Positions 18,387-29,117 are shown, counted from the stretch's first letter. The stretch is 64,000 nucleotides of DNA from Methanococcoides vulcani (GCF_900111645.1 NZ_FOHQ01000001.1:124001-188000), one strand, 5' to 3'. Notes: generated by a model not told the origin, from the sequence alone. Made by a program: numbers and translations.

Positions 18387-19511
18387 TCAGACAGTCCCGT
18401 TTACCACAGCGCGAAGCTGTTCTGCACTGAACTCCTCTTCTTCGAAAGGTTTCTTTCGCATCCTGTGAGGCAGAACCATCTCGGCAGCCTCGATAATATC
18501 CTCATTAGTGATCCTTTCACGGTTCTCATAAGCTGCATTTGTACGTGCAGTACGCTCGATCATGATGTCAGCCCTGTGGCCATCAACATTGAATGCCACG
18601 CATATCTGTGCGATGGTCCTGAGGTTCTCACGTGTGGTCGTGATCCTTCCAAGCAACTGCTTTGCCTTGATGATCCTGGTTCGCAGCTTCTCCTGTTCGT
18701 TCTCAAAGTCCCTTCTGAACTGTTGCGGGTCCTTGTTGAACTGGTTCCTTCTTTCAATGATCTCTATGCGCTGCTCGATATCAGCAATACCTTCAACTTC
18801 CACCTGCAGGGCTATCCTGTCCAGAAGCTGTGGTCGAAGTTCCCCTTCTTCAGGGTTCATGCTTCCAACGATGATGAAGTTGGCAGGATGGCTGACACTG
18901 ACCCCTTCTCTTTCAACGGTGTTCACACCCATTGCTGCGGCGTCCAGTAAGGCATCCACAACGAAGTCATCCAGAAGGTTGATCTCATCCACATACAGGA
19001 GGTTCCTGTTAGCATTTGCCAGAATACCGGGTTCAAAGGCCTGCACTCCTTCCTTTACCGCCTTTTCGATGTCAAGGCTGCCTACTACCCTGTCCTCTGT
19101 GGCACCTACCGGCAGGTCCACTACTTTCATGGGTGCCTTCTCTATCTTGATCATCCCTTTCTTCTGCTTATCGTTGCATTCCCAGCAGAACTTTTCCGGG
19201 TCAAGGGGGTCGCAGTTGTACTTACATCCTCCAATGACCTCGATCTCCGGAAGGATCTCTGCCAGTCCCCTTACAGCGGTTGATTTTGCTGTCCCCTTCT
19301 GTCCTCTTATCAGCACACCGCCAATAGAAGGGTTAATGGCGTTCAGGATAAGTGCACGAAGCATCATCTCCTGCCCGACAATGGCAGAGATGGGATACAT
19401 TACCCTCTTTGTTTTGGTCGCTGTTCTCTGTATGTCCTCAAATCTGGTCCTTTTCACTTCTTTAGGCTTCGGGACTTCCTTTATGCTGCCTGTGATATTG
19501 GTAAAGCTCAT
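18387..19511 (-). CDS. AAA+ ATPase, magnesium-chelatase I-subunit-like (MoxR/ChlI)
   Basis: 374 aa. Walker [11 protein letters not shown] (about residue 70), Walker [12 protein letters not shown] (about residue 170), sensor and arginine-finger regions, and the helical insert typical of ChlI. A Cys cluster, [17 protein letters not shown], follows Walker A and may bind metal. Forms an operon with the VWA protein. By family it would remodel or drive metal insertion by a partner; a role in cobalamin or F430-related chelation is only inference. Confidence 0.88.
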   Translation of the reverse strand: MSFTNITGSIKEVPKPKEVKRTRFEDIQRTATKTKRVMYPISAIVGQEMMLRALILNAINPSIGGVLIRGQKGTAKSTAVRGLAEILPEIEVIGGCKYNCDPLDPEKFCWECNDKQKKGMIKIEKAPMKVVDLPVGATEDRVVGSLDIEKAVKEGVQAFEPGILANANRNLLYVDEINLLDDFVVDALLDAAAMGVNTVEREGVSVSHPANFIIVGSMNPEEGELRPQLLDRIALQVEVEGIADIEQRIEIIERRNQFNKDPQQFRRDFENEQEKLRTRIIKAKQLLGRITTTRENLRTIAQICVAFNVDGHRADIMIERTARTNAAYENRERITNEDIIEAAEMVLPHRMRKKPFEEEEFSAEQLRAVVNGTV

Positions 19512-19554
19512 GATATTTCCATCCTGTGAATTTTTAGCATAGATGTTATTCTGG

Positions 19555-19959
19555 TCACATGTATCTCAGGATCAGGGCAGAAGTGAGTGCTATGAACAGC
19601 AGTATCAGCCCAATGATGAACAGTATGAATACGATCTTCATCCTGACAGTCTTTTCCGGTTTGCTCAATGCATTTAGCTCTATCAGGGAATATAACATGG
19701 TTATCAGGAACACTATCGATGAAAGTAGCAGCAAAGATCCTGCCACGACTATGAATTCAGCGGTCCATGTAAGGTCATTTGCGTTTATCAGGTCTATGAA
19801 GAAGCTCTTTCCGTGGCGTTCATAGGCGGAGGTTATCCACATCATAGTGTACGCGATCTCTGCAGCACCCAGTATCGCAGAGCATATGGAGGTTGCCAGA
19901 AGTGTGGCCATGGCTCCGATATCCGGCAATTTCAAGTCGATCTGCCATTCATTTTCCAC
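19555..19959 (-). CDS. Small integral membrane protein, unknown function
   Basis: 134 aa with three hydrophobic segments at about residues 15-42, 68-95 and 107-132, and short polar ends. No motif recognised. It lies upstream of the AAA+/VWA pair on the same strand with 43 bp between, so it may belong to that transcript. A TATA-rich stretch separates it from divergent larE. Confidence 0.7.
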   Translation of the reverse strand: MENEWQIDLKLPDIGAMATLLATSICSAILGAAEIAYTMMWITSAYERHGKSFFIDLINANDLTWTAEFIVVAGSLLLLSSIVFLITMLYSLIELNALSKPEKTVRMKIVFILFIIGLILLFIALTSALILRYM

Positions 19960-20131
19960 TTTTTCACCTTTCTCTCTTGTTTGTAAATGAGCTCTTCATC
20001 CATCGAGCCATCATCATAATTATCAGTAATTTACTTCATTTATATTGTTGAATTAATAAAACTTTATCCGTATACTACCTTATTTTGCAGCTTGCACTAC
20101 TTATTTATCCATATGGAACTTTGGAACTGTT

Positions 20132-20953
20132 GTGAGCATACCTGAAGATCCATCCCTGTTAGAAAAGATCGAAAAGATCAAAGGAGCGATAGCTGAAAAA
20201 GAAAAAGTACTGGTTGCATTCTCCGGAGGTGTGGACAGTACAACTCTGGCAGCCCTTGCTTTTGAAGTTCTGGGGGATAATGTTCTTGCAGTGACGCTTG
20301 ATTCCTGTGCGATCCCCAAAAGTGAGCTGGAGGATGCAAAGAGGACTGCAAAACAGATCGGTATCCGTCATATTGTATTGGAACACGACATGCTGTCCAA
20401 TGAAATGATCAGGCAGAACGACCCGGACAGATGCTATTATTGTAAGAAGCTCTTCATGAGAACATTGAAGGATGTGATGGATCAGGAAGGCTTGAATGTC
20501 CTGCTTGAAGGAACCAATGCTTCCGAGATCACCGGTCGCAGGCCGGGCTGGGCTGCAATAAATGAAGCGGGAGATCTGGTCTTTACGCCTTATACGGAGC
20601 TCGGGATCACAAAAAAGGAAGTGCGTCAGATGGCGCGCCATCTGGGACTTGAAGTTGCCGATAAAGTCTCTAATGCCTGTCTGTTATCAAGATTGCCTTA
20701 TGGTGCAGAAGTAACAAATGCATCCCTCAGGAGGATAGAACATGCGGAGGAGTTCCTTCTGTCTCTTGGGATCATGCATGTCAGGGTACGTGAACATAAT
20801 GACATTGCACGTATTGAGGTATTGCCGGTAGATTTTCCTGTTGTTCATGAAAAAAGGGAGGAATTGCTGTCCCGTTTCAAAGAACTGGGGTATTCCTACA
20901 CTACGCTTGACATGGAAGGATTTAGAAGTGGAAGCATGGATGAGGTGCTATAA
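20132..20953 (+). CDS. larE: LarE-like ATP-dependent sacrificial sulfur transferase (PP-loop)
   Basis: 273 aa from a GTG start. PP-loop VAFSGGVDSTT at about residue 30, then PDRCYYCKKLF and EGTNASEITGRRPG, hallmarks of LarE, which adenylates and sulfurises the nickel-pincer precursor. In methanogens without lactate racemase, LarE-like proteins may serve other sulfur transfers. The next genes follow at 2-5 bp, forming an operon with GNAT, DUF531 and DUF362 genes. Confidence 0.88.
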   Translation: MSIPEDPSLLEKIEKIKGAIAEKEKVLVAFSGGVDSTTLAALAFEVLGDNVLAVTLDSCAIPKSELEDAKRTAKQIGIRHIVLEHDMLSNEMIRQNDPDRCYYCKKLFMRTLKDVMDQEGLNVLLEGTNASEITGRRPGWAAINEAGDLVFTPYTELGITKKEVRQMARHLGLEVADKVSNACLLSRLPYGAEVTNASLRRIEHAEEFLLSLGIMHVRVREHNDIARIEVLPVDFPVVHEKREELLSRFKELGYSYTTLDMEGFRSGSMDEVL

Positions 20954-20955
20954 GA

Positions 20956-21390
20956 ATGTCCGAATACATTGACGTGGCGATCAGGGAAGCTAGTGAAAAG
21001 GATGGTGAGTCGGTCCAGTGTCTTCTTTCAACATATTTCCTTGACATGGATGAAGTTCCGATCGATGATTTCATTGTTGCAGAGGCCAGTGGCAAGATCG
21101 TGGGTGTTGCAGCTGTTGCGGACAGGAGCTGCTGTGAGATCCACTCTATAGCGGTACATCCCAATTATCGTGGTAACGGGATCGGTTCAAAGATGATTTC
21201 CTGCCTTTTTGAGAATGTAGAAAAAGACAGGGTCTACGTCAGGACCACTTCGCCTATCTTTTTCAGAAAATTAGGTTTTATAGAACTTCCAATGTCCGAG
21301 AAAGCTAACTTATGGGATGATTGTCGGGAATGCGATAGATTTGACAGATGTAAACAGCACGTGATGTGCATTCAAACGGATGAGGTCTGA
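20956..21390 (+). CDS. GNAT-family N-acetyltransferase
   Basis: 144 aa. The acetyl-CoA-binding motif IAVHPNYRGNGIGSKMI (V-x-x-x-x-R-G-x-G-I-G) is at about residue 70. The end is Cys-rich (DDCRECDRFDRCKQHVMC), unusual for GNAT and possibly metal-binding. Resembles ArgA/ArgH-type GNATs in arrangement, but the substrate is unknown. Starts 2 bp after larE. Confidence 0.85.
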   Translation: MSEYIDVAIREASEKDGESVQCLLSTYFLDMDEVPIDDFIVAEASGKIVGVAAVADRSCCEIHSIAVHPNYRGNGIGSKMISCLFENVEKDRVYVRTTSPIFFRKLGFIELPMSEKANLWDDCRECDRFDRCKQHVMCIQTDEV

Positions 21391-21393
21391 ACT

Positions 21394-21954
21394 GTGTTAA
21401 CGCTTGGCATTGTGAATACTTATGATAAAATTAAGGTGCTGGATGCCCATTACCGCGCAATTGCAAGGGCTGCGCCAATTTGCTATGCTTATGGTTTTAC
21501 CCTTTGTCTTTTTGATTTTCCTTTCAAGATGACCCCGGAAGAACTTGTGGAATATGTGATGGACAAGACGACCATCGGTGAGTCCGGGAAATACCTGAAA
21601 TTGCTTCATGAAAGCAACCGCTTGTTCGTTTTCGACCTTCCAAAGAAAGGCTTCCAGTCCCAGTTCGGAACTGCTGTGATAACCAGTTCAAAGCCGGAGG
21701 AAAAATACGCTGTAACTCCTGAAGAGATCGCGGATGGAGTGGAGCATAATCAGTCCTATCTTCTGCTTGTCGGGCTTGGCAGGAAAGGTCTGCCCAAAAA
21801 ATTGTTCTCATTTTCGGATCACCATCTTGACATTACCGGTGAAGGGATCTCTCTTGAGACATGCACTGCCATCGGCACGATCCCCTCCTACATAATGGGT
21901 ATTGTTAACACCAGAAAGAAGCTGAAAAATACTTGCAAGGACAGGGGTTACTAA
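21394..21954 (+). CDS. DUF531 protein (predicted SPOUT-like archaeal family)
   Basis: 186 aa from GTG at 21394. The sequence from LTLGIVNTYDKIKVLDAHYR to IGTIPSYIMGIVNTRKKLKN matches the archaeal DUF531 family, methanogen-enriched and related in fold to SPOUT RNA methyltransferases (family knowledge). No experimentally established role known to me. In an operon with larE and the DUF362-ferredoxin gene. Confidence 0.75.
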   Translation: MLTLGIVNTYDKIKVLDAHYRAIARAAPICYAYGFTLCLFDFPFKMTPEELVEYVMDKTTIGESGKYLKLLHESNRLFVFDLPKKGFQSQFGTAVITSSKPEEKYAVTPEEIADGVEHNQSYLLLVGLGRKGLPKKLFSFSDHHLDITGEGISLETCTAIGTIPSYIMGIVNTRKKLKNTCKDRGY

Positions 21955-21959
21955 AAGGC

Positions 21960-23099
21960 ATGGGTTCAGGGACTCAGGTATCCATAGTGCGCTGTGAAGA
22001 TTATTCGCACGCTAAAGAAGCTGTCAGGGAAGCAATTGACCTAATCGGCGGGCTTGGGGCTATTATATTCCCGGGTGCACGGGTACTTCTCAAACCTAAC
22101 CTGCTTGCTGCAACACCTCCTGAGAAAGCGGTCACTACACATCCTGCCATTGTATCTGCAATGTGTGAACTTGTTGTGGAGGCAGGAGGTATCCCCATTG
22201 TAGGCGATGGTGCAGGCATAACCCATCCGGGAGTTACCGAGGAAGCCCTGGAGATCTCCGGTATAAGGGAAGCAGCCCAAAAAGCAGGTGCTGAAGTCCT
22301 GAGCTTTGAGACATCCGGCTATGAGGTTGTTGATGTTCCCGCCTCATCACATTTCCCTAAGCTCTACATTGCAAAGCCTGTACTGGATGCAGATGTGGTA
22401 ATATCACTTCCAAAACTTAAGACCCATGAACTGACCCTTTATACAGGTGCTGTAAAGAATATGTTCGGTGCGATCCCCCTGAAGCTCAGGAAGGAAGCCC
22501 ATCTGCTTGGGAAAGTGGACCTTTTCTCAGAAGCAGTGGTGGATATATATTCCGCAAGGGTCCCCCATCTTGCGTTAATGGATGGTGTTGTGGGAATGGA
22601 AGGTAATGGTCCTGCAAGAGGCACGCCTGTGAATGTGGGTATAGTGATGGCAAGTTATGACTGCGTATCCCTGGATGTTGTAGCATCAAAGGTCATTGGT
22701 CTTGATCCGATGGATGTCCCGACCAACAAGGCAGCAATTGAGCGTGGATATGGTACTCCAAATCCGGGAGTATCAGGAGTTCCTCTGGATGATGTACGTA
22801 TGAAGTTCAAGCTCTCAGGTACGACTCATGTGGGAAGGTTACCACCATTTCTTGTCAGCAGGCTTGGGAAACTTTTCACTATCAAGCCTTTTATCAATAC
22901 TTCACAATGCACTTTGTGCGGCACATGTGTTTTGAACTGCTCGCCACATGCTATCGAACAGAAAGACGGTCGGCTGAAGATCAACCACAATAAATGTATT
23001 CTCTGCTATTGTTGCCGTGAGCTCTGTCCTTCAGGTGCTGTGGAAATGAAACGTTCACTTGTTGCAAAGCTATTGCTTAAGATAAGGAACAGGGACTAA
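21960..23099 (+). CDS. DUF362 domain protein fused to 2x[4Fe-4S] ferredoxin
   Basis: 379 aa from ATG at 21960 (an upstream in-frame start would overlap DUF531). Residues about 30-290 form the DUF362 domain (LLKPNLLAATPPEKAVTTHP; LPKLKTHELTLYTGAVKNMFG). The C-terminus holds two ferredoxin motifs, CTLCGTCVLNCSP and CILCYCCRELCP. Suggests electron transfer coupled to an unknown reaction; such proteins are common in anaerobic archaea. Last gene of the larE operon, followed by a hairpin. Confidence 0.85.
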   Translation: MGSGTQVSIVRCEDYSHAKEAVREAIDLIGGLGAIIFPGARVLLKPNLLAATPPEKAVTTHPAIVSAMCELVVEAGGIPIVGDGAGITHPGVTEEALEISGIREAAQKAGAEVLSFETSGYEVVDVPASSHFPKLYIAKPVLDADVVISLPKLKTHELTLYTGAVKNMFGAIPLKLRKEAHLLGKVDLFSEAVVDIYSARVPHLALMDGVVGMEGNGPARGTPVNVGIVMASYDCVSLDVVASKVIGLDPMDVPTNKAAIERGYGTPNPGVSGVPLDDVRMKFKLSGTTHVGRLPPFLVSRLGKLFTIKPFINTSQCTLCGTCVLNCSPHAIEQKDGRLKINHNKCILCYCCRELCPSGAVEMKRSLVAKLLLKIRNRD

Positions 23100-23124
23100 T
23101 ATATGATATGCTTAAAAAAGGGTT

Positions 23125-23143
23125 AAGCGGCACAGGGCCGCTT
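23125..23143. terminator. Hairpin between convergent genes
   Basis: AAGCGGC-ACAGG-GCCGCTT, a 7-bp perfect stem with 5-nt loop, followed on the plus strand by an AT-rich T-containing tail. It lies between the ends of DUF362 (plus) and pheS (minus) and can serve either. Confidence 0.6.
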
Positions 23144-23164
23144 ATGTAATATTAATTCTTATTT

Positions 23165-24646
23165 TCAATCTTTTAGCTGGCAGACCTGGCTCTTGCGTAA
23201 CCATTCGATGTCTGACTGGTACAGCTCACGCAGGTCCTTGAGCCCGAGCTTAAGCATTGCCACACGGCTGACACCAAGACCCCATGCAAGAACAGGCTGT
23301 TTGATCCCGAGAGGTTCGGTGACTTCCTTGCGGAACACTCCGGCTCCACCGAGTTCTACCCACCCGAGTCCGTCAATGTATACCTCAGGTTCCACACTTG
23401 GTTCTGTGTATGGGAAGTATCCCGGCCTGAACCTTACATCCTCGAATCCCATCCTGTGATAGAACTCTTCAAGGCAGCCAAGCAGGTTTGCGAATGACAT
23501 GTTCTCGTCCATGATCACACCTTCGAGTTGCTCGAACTCAGGTGTGTGTGTAGGATCGATGGTCTCACGGCGGTATGCCCTGTCAATACAGAATGCCTTT
23601 ACCGGCGGGTTCGGGTTGTCTGCAAGGTACTTGATGGTAACAGCGGTTGTGTGGGTTCTCAATACATCGCGTTTTGCAATATCCTCACTCCACTTTCCAC
23701 CCCAACCGGTGGACGGGAGGTCACCGCCATGTTCATGCATGTCCCTGATTCCTTCCGTGTAGTCTTCAGGAAGCTCTGAACGGCTTGAAAGGTGGAACGT
23801 GTCCTGCATCTCACGGGCAGGGTGGTCCTGTGGCTGGAACAATGCGTCGAAGTTCCAGAATGAGCTTTGTACAACATCTCCTTTGATCTCGGTGAATCCC
23901 ATCTCAAGGAAGATCTGGCGCATCTGGTCGATCAGGCGCTGGTATGGGTGTACCTTTGCACCATACACTGGTCTTGGGGGAGTCTGGATATTGTAAGGCC
24001 TGAAATTCTTGTTCTTCCATTCACCGCTCTTCAATAACTGGGATGTGATCTGGTTGATCTCTTCCTCAATGGTGATGCCTGCTTTTACAAGTTCAGTTCC
24101 GTCATTTGTGATGGAGACCGTACGGTCCTTATCCTCGGTCTTTGAAACAAGCTTGCGTTTGATCAGGTCCTTTATGATCTTGTTATCGGTTCCAAGCTCT
24201 TCAAGGGTATGTGCTTCCTTTGTAAATCTTGCAAGCACTTTTTCGTCTTCTGCCTCACCTGCATCGCCGGATGGGACTATCATACCGTTCTCGATGTTAG
24301 CCCAGTCTTTCCTGCGGAGCCACCCGGTTGCGATACCCACCATCTTTGGTGAGAGCTTTTCTTTTAGCTCATCGATAGGGGTTGGTTCCTGGATCGCGTT
24401 GATCAGCTGGCGCTCAGGAAGCCCTTCCTTTGCATAGGTACGACCTTCGTCTGTCAGTGTGTAAAGTTCAGTAATTGTGTCATTTACTTCTGCCAGTCCG
24501 TTCTCTGAGAGCAAAAAGGCGGATTGCATTGCAGTTTCCACTTTCATGGATGCTTTTTCTGCAAGATCTTCCGGGGTTGTGGATGCAAGTTCATCCAGTG
24601 CGAGCAGCACATTTTTTTCATTCGTAGTAAGTTTATAGTTGCTCAT
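23165..24646 (-). CDS. pheS: Phenylalanyl-tRNA synthetase alpha subunit
   Basis: 493 aa, normal for archaeal PheS. Winged-helix DNA-binding-like domains occupy about residues 1-160. The class II catalytic domain follows, with motif 2 region [24 protein letters not shown] and motif 3 [13 protein letters not shown]. Charges tRNA-Phe together with PheT, which is not in the window. Followed upstream by trpS, 23 bp away, in the same orientation. Confidence 0.96.
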   Translation of the reverse strand: MSNYKLTTNEKNVLLALDELASTTPEDLAEKASMKVETAMQSAFLLSENGLAEVNDTITELYTLTDEGRTYAKEGLPERQLINAIQEPTPIDELKEKLSPKMVGIATGWLRRKDWANIENGMIVPSGDAGEAEDEKVLARFTKEAHTLEELGTDNKIIKDLIKRKLVSKTEDKDRTVSITNDGTELVKAGITIEEEINQITSQLLKSGEWKNKNFRPYNIQTPPRPVYGAKVHPYQRLIDQMRQIFLEMGFTEIKGDVVQSSFWNFDALFQPQDHPAREMQDTFHLSSRSELPEDYTEGIRDMHEHGGDLPSTGWGGKWSEDIAKRDVLRTHTTAVTIKYLADNPNPPVKAFCIDRAYRRETIDPTHTPEFEQLEGVIMDENMSFANLLGCLEEFYHRMGFEDVRFRPGYFPYTEPSVEPEVYIDGLGWVELGGAGVFRKEVTEPLGIKQPVLAWGLGVSRVAMLKLGLKDLRELYQSDIEWLRKSQVCQLKD

Positions 24647-24669
24647 GTCGGTCAGGGTCCTTTTTGGGT

Positions 24670-25968
24670 TTATAATCCGTAATCATCCAGCCGGTCCTTT
24701 GCCAGCTCACGCTTTTCCTGGTGTTCTGTCAGGAATTCGGTCATCAGTTCTGCAGCAAGGGCTTTGCAGGTGCCACACATACGTTTTCCGCAAACACATT
24801 CATCGTAGATCTCTTCCAGTTCTTTATCGTCTTCGACGAGGTGGAACATAAGGAGTTCATAGGCAGAACAGTTATTTGGATCTCCTCCAAGCTTCTTCTG
24901 TTCTTCAAGTGTCATCCTGCCGCCGGTCTTGGCACGTTTTACCTTCTTTGCAGCGGCCTTTGGATCGTCCTTTAGTGAAATGATACTTTCAGGAACGCTG
25001 CTGGACATTTTACCTCCCTGCAGTCCTGACATGAACCTGTGGTAGGTGGAAGCAGGCGGCACAAAAGCATAGCCTCCGTACTCGATCTCAACTTCCCTTA
25101 CGGTGTTCAGGAGCTTGCTGTAGTCATCAGCTCCAAAGACATCGACATGTCCTTCGAAAAGCTTTGTATCCCATGGCAGTCTTTCCGCGACATCTGCAAG
25201 TGCACCTTCAGGAGCAGCCTTGCTACGAACACTGAAATACTTGTCTTTGTTCTTATCTTCGCGTCCTTCGATCCTGAACATGTTCATCTTGTGTGCGATA
25301 CCACGTGTCAGGCGCATGTGTGGGTCCTGGTCAGCACCCACAGGAATGACCGTAGGCTTTGGGCCACCATACTCTGAAAGCTGTGGCTGGAGTATATCCG
25401 CACTCTGGGAAAGTGTGCTTGTCATGTGTGATACGCTTGTCTCTCCGCTAAATCCATAGATAGCACTGAGCTCGGAGAAGTTTGTCTTTGAACCGAGTTC
25501 GAACGTAAGTTCCTTGACATTGTCGGATTCTGACTGGAAGTATATGTGCCCGTTCGGCTCAAAACCAAGGGCTATCAGGCTAACGATGTAATCTTCAATT
25601 CCGATCTGACGGCATTTTTCCCATGAAATTCCTCTTACAGAGTAGGCTTCCCTGTCTGCGATGCCCACAAAAGCATCAGCTCCCATTTTCTGGTGCCAGA
25701 TGATCTCTTCCATGACCATCTTGTGTCCGAGATGTCCGCCTCCGGTGGGCATGAACCCGCTCATGACCGAAAAAGGATCCTTGTTCTTCATTGCATCTGT
25801 GATCAGGTCATAGCTCCTGTGGCCGAAGATTATCTTCCTGCGCATGTACCTGTGTGGGTCAGGGAGTTCAGAGCAAATATCCTCGAATGGAAGGATTCCG
25901 AATTCATCGAACAATTTTGAGTAATCGTCAATATTGACTGAACCCCAGGGGTCAAGTTTCATATTCAT
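24670..25968 (-). CDS. trpS: Tryptophanyl-tRNA synthetase
   Basis: 432 aa, class I. HIGH-type motif [11 protein letters not shown] (about residue 82) and KMSKS-type [11 protein letters not shown] (about residue 310) are present. The C-terminal region carries [11 protein letters not shown], a Cys cluster that probably binds zinc. ATG at 25968 has GAGG 6 nt upstream. Archaeal/eukaryal type. Confidence 0.95.
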   Translation of the reverse strand: MNMKLDPWGSVNIDDYSKLFDEFGILPFEDICSELPDPHRYMRRKIIFGHRSYDLITDAMKNKDPFSVMSGFMPTGGGHLGHKMVMEEIIWHQKMGADAFVGIADREAYSVRGISWEKCRQIGIEDYIVSLIALGFEPNGHIYFQSESDNVKELTFELGSKTNFSELSAIYGFSGETSVSHMTSTLSQSADILQPQLSEYGGPKPTVIPVGADQDPHMRLTRGIAHKMNMFRIEGREDKNKDKYFSVRSKAAPEGALADVAERLPWDTKLFEGHVDVFGADDYSKLLNTVREVEIEYGGYAFVPPASTYHRFMSGLQGGKMSSSVPESIISLKDDPKAAAKKVKRAKTGGRMTLEEQKKLGGDPNNCSAYELLMFHLVEDDKELEEIYDECVCGKRMCGTCKALAAELMTEFLTEHQEKRELAKDRLDDYGL

Positions 25969-26036
25969 GTGCTGCCTCTGTCAAATTCCGCTTAAATATT
26001 GTTATTATCCTTGAATCGCTTAAACGTATATATCGG

Positions 26037-27248
26037 TTACCTGATAAGATCAAAGTCGTATGGTGTTCCGGCATCCTCCGGTATCCTCGACACAAGCTTC
26101 AGGTAATCCTTCTCCTGCATAAGACAGGAGTGCCTCTCTCCTTTAAAGTCACTGACCTTGCGTATCCTGCTCCAGATCGTCTTGAGAGGGTCTGTTTTGA
26201 TGTTCCCGAAACTGAATGGTATGTAGGGGCAGGGTTTTACTGATCCTTCCACGCAGACATGCAACCAGCGCTGGCCAGCCATACATCCCAGCATCTCCCC
26301 TTCGAAATATGTATTTGCGAATATTCGGGGTCCGTCCTCTGTGGCATTTATCCTGCGGTACATTTTCATTATGATTTCCCTGTCCTCATCTGTGATTATG
26401 GGGTCTTCGGGTTTCTTTGGCACGGACTCCCATAATGAGAACTCATGTACTCCGAGTTCTTTTGCGAATTGGTACATGGATGTCAGTTTCTCAATGTTCT
26501 TTGGGGAAACATGGGTGCACATTGTAACGAGCAGGCCTGCGTCGAGTCCGTATCTGATCGCATCGGTCGCCTTTTCAAAAGCGCCTTCCAGCTTTCGCAC
26601 ATCATCGTGTTCTTCAGGAACAGTGGAATATATGCTCACCAAAAGGTTGTGAAGTCCGACTTCCTTTAGCCGTTCAGCAACTTCCGGTGTCATATCTGTG
26701 CCTGGTGTGTACATGTTGACAATGGCACGGTCCTTGTCAACGTAATCAATAAGTTCGAATATATCTTCTCGAAGAAGGGGATCCCCTTCGGTAAATGTGA
26801 TGACCACAGCGCCCATGTCAAGGGCTTCATCGATTGCCCTTTTTACAGTATCGACATCAAGGTCTCCTTCACCGCCACTCATTAAACAATGGTCACAGTT
26901 GCATTTACACTGCCTTGTGATCTCAAAAGAGACCGTTTCGGGAATATATTTTCCAAGTGCGATCTGTGTTTCTGCAAAAAGAAGTCTTTTGAATACCTTA
27001 CCCGGTATGGGTGGTAACCATGTGGATGCTATGACCCTGTCTTTCTCAACAAGGGCTGGTTTTTCAGCTTCAAGGGTGGAATTGAACTTTTTCAGGAAAG
27101 GAGAGCAAACACCACGTAAATGTCCTTTTGCTTCCAGTTGTAAAAATCCGTTCTGATGCTTCAGGTCAATGGTAAGGCCTGGAACCGAAAGTACTGTAAT
27201 GTCTTCTTCACTTTGGTCCGAATCTGTTTTTCTGTCAGTGTTAGCCAT
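26037..27248 (-). CDS. Radical SAM protein with SPASM-like C-terminus
   Basis: 403 aa. The radical SAM cluster motif is EITRQCKCNCDHCLMSGG (CxxxCxxC, about residue 110), followed by TEGDPLLR, a variant of the SAM-binding GGEP-type segment. The C-terminus has Cys residues (LGCMAGQ, VCVEGSVKPCPY, SCLMQ) typical of SPASM/twitch auxiliary cluster binding. The N-terminal 100 residues lack similarity I recognise. Substrate unknown; relatives modify peptides or haem precursors. Monocistronic by spacing. Confidence 0.88.
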   Translation of the reverse strand: MANTDRKTDSDQSEEDITVLSVPGLTIDLKHQNGFLQLEAKGHLRGVCSPFLKKFNSTLEAEKPALVEKDRVIASTWLPPIPGKVFKRLLFAETQIALGKYIPETVSFEITRQCKCNCDHCLMSGGEGDLDVDTVKRAIDEALDMGAVVITFTEGDPLLREDIFELIDYVDKDRAIVNMYTPGTDMTPEVAERLKEVGLHNLLVSIYSTVPEEHDDVRKLEGAFEKATDAIRYGLDAGLLVTMCTHVSPKNIEKLTSMYQFAKELGVHEFSLWESVPKKPEDPIITDEDREIIMKMYRRINATEDGPRIFANTYFEGEMLGCMAGQRWLHVCVEGSVKPCPYIPFSFGNIKTDPLKTIWSRIRKVSDFKGERHSCLMQEKDYLKLVSRIPEDAGTPYDFDLIR

Positions 27249-27288
27249 TTCAAACTCCTCTCTATGTCAGGTCTTACAACCTTTTGCA

Positions 27289-27522
27289 TCATGTTTTATG
27301 GAATGCCTTTTGGATATGTATTATATTGATGATCTTTAAAAAATCTCTTTTACATTTGTATAAACCATCGGTTAGGCATTGCTGATATTTATTATGTGCA
27401 AAAAATGAACTCCGAAACCGGGTTTGCCAGTTTCGTTCTGTAAAGAATATAACATCATTGTTTGGAAAACCGCTTTCAATAAGTCCATCGAACTCTGGCC
27501 TTGAAATTGGTTCCCGGTCCAT
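27289..27522 (-). CDS. Small hypothetical protein
   Basis: 77 aa. The first 60 residues (EPISRPEFDGLIESGFPNND) have ordinary composition; the end is Lys/Ile-rich. GAGGG lies 6 nt before the ATG, the main support for it being real. No family recognised. It could also be the surviving start of a longer gene. Confidence 0.35.
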   Translation of the reverse strand: MDREPISRPEFDGLIESGFPNNDVIFFTERNWQTRFRSSFFAHNKYQQCLTDGLYKCKRDFLKIINIIHIQKAFHKT

Positions 27523-27636
27523 CTAAACCCTCTTTTAGATCATGTTTCCTTCGTTATCTGCCCTTAGATAGGATCGTTCCGGGCAGACATTTCGGAAAGG
27601 GTGTAGATCAATGATGTTCTGATCAAAGAACGCTGC

Positions 27637-28245
27637 TTAAGCGCGTTCTGCAAATGCAAGGTTCCCGCTGATCCTCTTGATCTTGATCTTTACGACATCG
27701 CCTTTTGCAGCGCCTGGGACAAATATGGTGAACTTGGCAAGTTTAGCGATTCCGTCTCCTTTTGAACCAACGGCATCGATCCTGACCTCGTACTCCTCGC
27801 CTTCTTCGACTGCATCGCGGGGTGTTGCAATTGTGGTCCTCCTCTTTTTAACAGGACGGTGTGCACCACAAGCTGCGCATTTTAATATAAGTATCCTACC
27901 TGATTTGACAAGCTCGGTATCCGGGCGATTACATTCGGAGCATATGACATACTCTTCAACGTAGGCGTCGATATTTGATTTGATATTCTCTCTTGGGAAT
28001 TTTCCCTGGAATATTGCACGACTTCCATCAAGCTTTCCGGCAGTTCCCATTTCCCTTGTGAGGAATTTCATAAGGTGGTCCGGATCTCTGTTCAGTACGT
28101 CCGCAATGTTCCCAAAGTTCTCAAGGACGGTGGTCTTACCTTCCACAAATATCCTGGGTTCGGGAATTACGAAACGAACATCCGTAGTTTCCACATCTGG
28201 CAGGTTTTCAATTGCCCTTTCCAATAGCGCTTCGTAATCATCCAT
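27637..28245 (-). CDS. Translation initiation factor aIF2 beta with C-terminal TRAM domain
   Basis: 202 aa from the ATG at 28245, with GAGGGT 6-7 nt upstream. The aIF2-beta core spans about residues 1-135 with zinc ribbon CSECNRPDT...[14 protein letters not shown] domain follows (about 145-202, [20 protein letters not shown]), a fusion seen in Methanosarcinales. Part of the aIF2 GTPase that carries initiator tRNA; the alpha subunit is at 48.6 kb. Confidence 0.94.
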   Translation of the reverse strand: MDDYEALLERAIENLPDVETTDVRFVIPEPRIFVEGKTTVLENFGNIADVLNRDPDHLMKFLTREMGTAGKLDGSRAIFQGKFPRENIKSNIDAYVEEYVICSECNRPDTELVKSGRILILKCAACGAHRPVKKRRTTIATPRDAVEEGEEYEVRIDAVGSKGDGIAKLAKFTIFVPGAAKGDVVKIKIKRISGNLAFAERA

Positions 28246-28276
28246 TTTGATACCCTCTTGTTGATCTATGTTCTTT

Positions 28277-28795
28277 TTACTGTACCAGTTCCATACCCTG
28301 ATCGACAACGATCCTTACAGGGGTTGGCAATTTCTGGCCAGCTTTTCGGAGAGCATCCTTTGCGCTAGGGAAGTGCTCTTTGTTCACAGATATTGTGAAT
28401 ACCTTCTGTCCTGCAGAAACTCTTGCTGCAGTACTTACATTCTTGCCCCATGCTGCTCTCATTCCACTTGAGACACGGTCTGCGCCTGCTCCTGTGGCCT
28501 GTTTGTTCTCTCTGAGAACCTCGTGAGGATATACCCTGAGCTTCATGTGGTAGCCGGTACGACCTGCTGCTGTTGTCATTGCTCTGTTTGCAGTGATACG
28601 TGCAGCTTCGAGAGCTGTGTGCCTGATCTGGCATCTTTCTTCTGAGATCAATGTGATCTTCACCGGGAATTCAGCTGTCTTGTTTCCATCATCGTAGTGG
28701 ATTACGTGGCTGCCTGGAACACCGCCCATATATTTTCGTCTTGTGTTTGAGCGTGATTTTACGTTTCTGTACATACTTGCTGGTTTTCTTACCAT
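28277..28795 (-). CDS. rpl10e: Ribosomal protein L10e (uL16)
   Basis: 172 aa. [12 protein letters not shown] start and [28 protein letters not shown] and RMRAAWGK-like segments are diagnostic of archaeal L10e. Located 31 bp upstream of the aIF2-beta gene on the same strand, so the two are probably co-transcribed. Confidence 0.97.
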   Translation of the reverse strand: MVRKPASMYRNVKSRSNTRRKYMGGVPGSHVIHYDDGNKTAEFPVKITLISEERCQIRHTALEAARITANRAMTTAAGRTGYHMKLRVYPHEVLRENKQATGAGADRVSSGMRAAWGKNVSTAARVSAGQKVFTISVNKEHFPSAKDALRKAGQKLPTPVRIVVDQGMELVQ

Positions 28796-28943
28796 GAGAT
28801 TGAACCTCCTTAATATGATCAGTGTGATCTTAAGAACGCATTGAGTTTCCTGCTTTTTTGATCTGGTCGCCAGATCGCTGTTCTGGATATGTTGGCAACG
28901 CGTCTTGAAAATCTTTAAGTTGTAAATGTGTCAATGGTGCATC

Positions 28944-28968
28944 CCCCTACTACTTAGGGGTTTATAAG
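28944..28968 (-). promoter_or_regulatory. L10e promoter with palindrome
   Basis: On the minus strand CTTATAAA (28968-28961) is a good TATA box, followed at once by the palindrome CCCCTA-N5-TAGGGG (28960-28944), which would lie between TATA and start site. That position would suit an operator. It implies a leader of about 140 nt before the L10e ATG. Nothing else is visible in the rest of 28796-29117. Confidence 0.45.
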
Positions 28969-29117
28969 TCTTATCAATAGAAAATCTATTTTCATTTTTT
29001 CCTGTGCAGTTCTAACTTACATCTTATATATCCGGGTTTTGGGAGTATTTTACGTATTTATATTATAACAGACACCTTCTGGAAATCAATATATATTGTA
29101 TGTGTATAATTTCCCAT

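Noticed and set aside
18562-19542. 326-codon plus-strand frame opposite the AAA+ ATPase gene
   Set aside because: Antisense shadow; the minus strand has full Walker motifs and family similarity.
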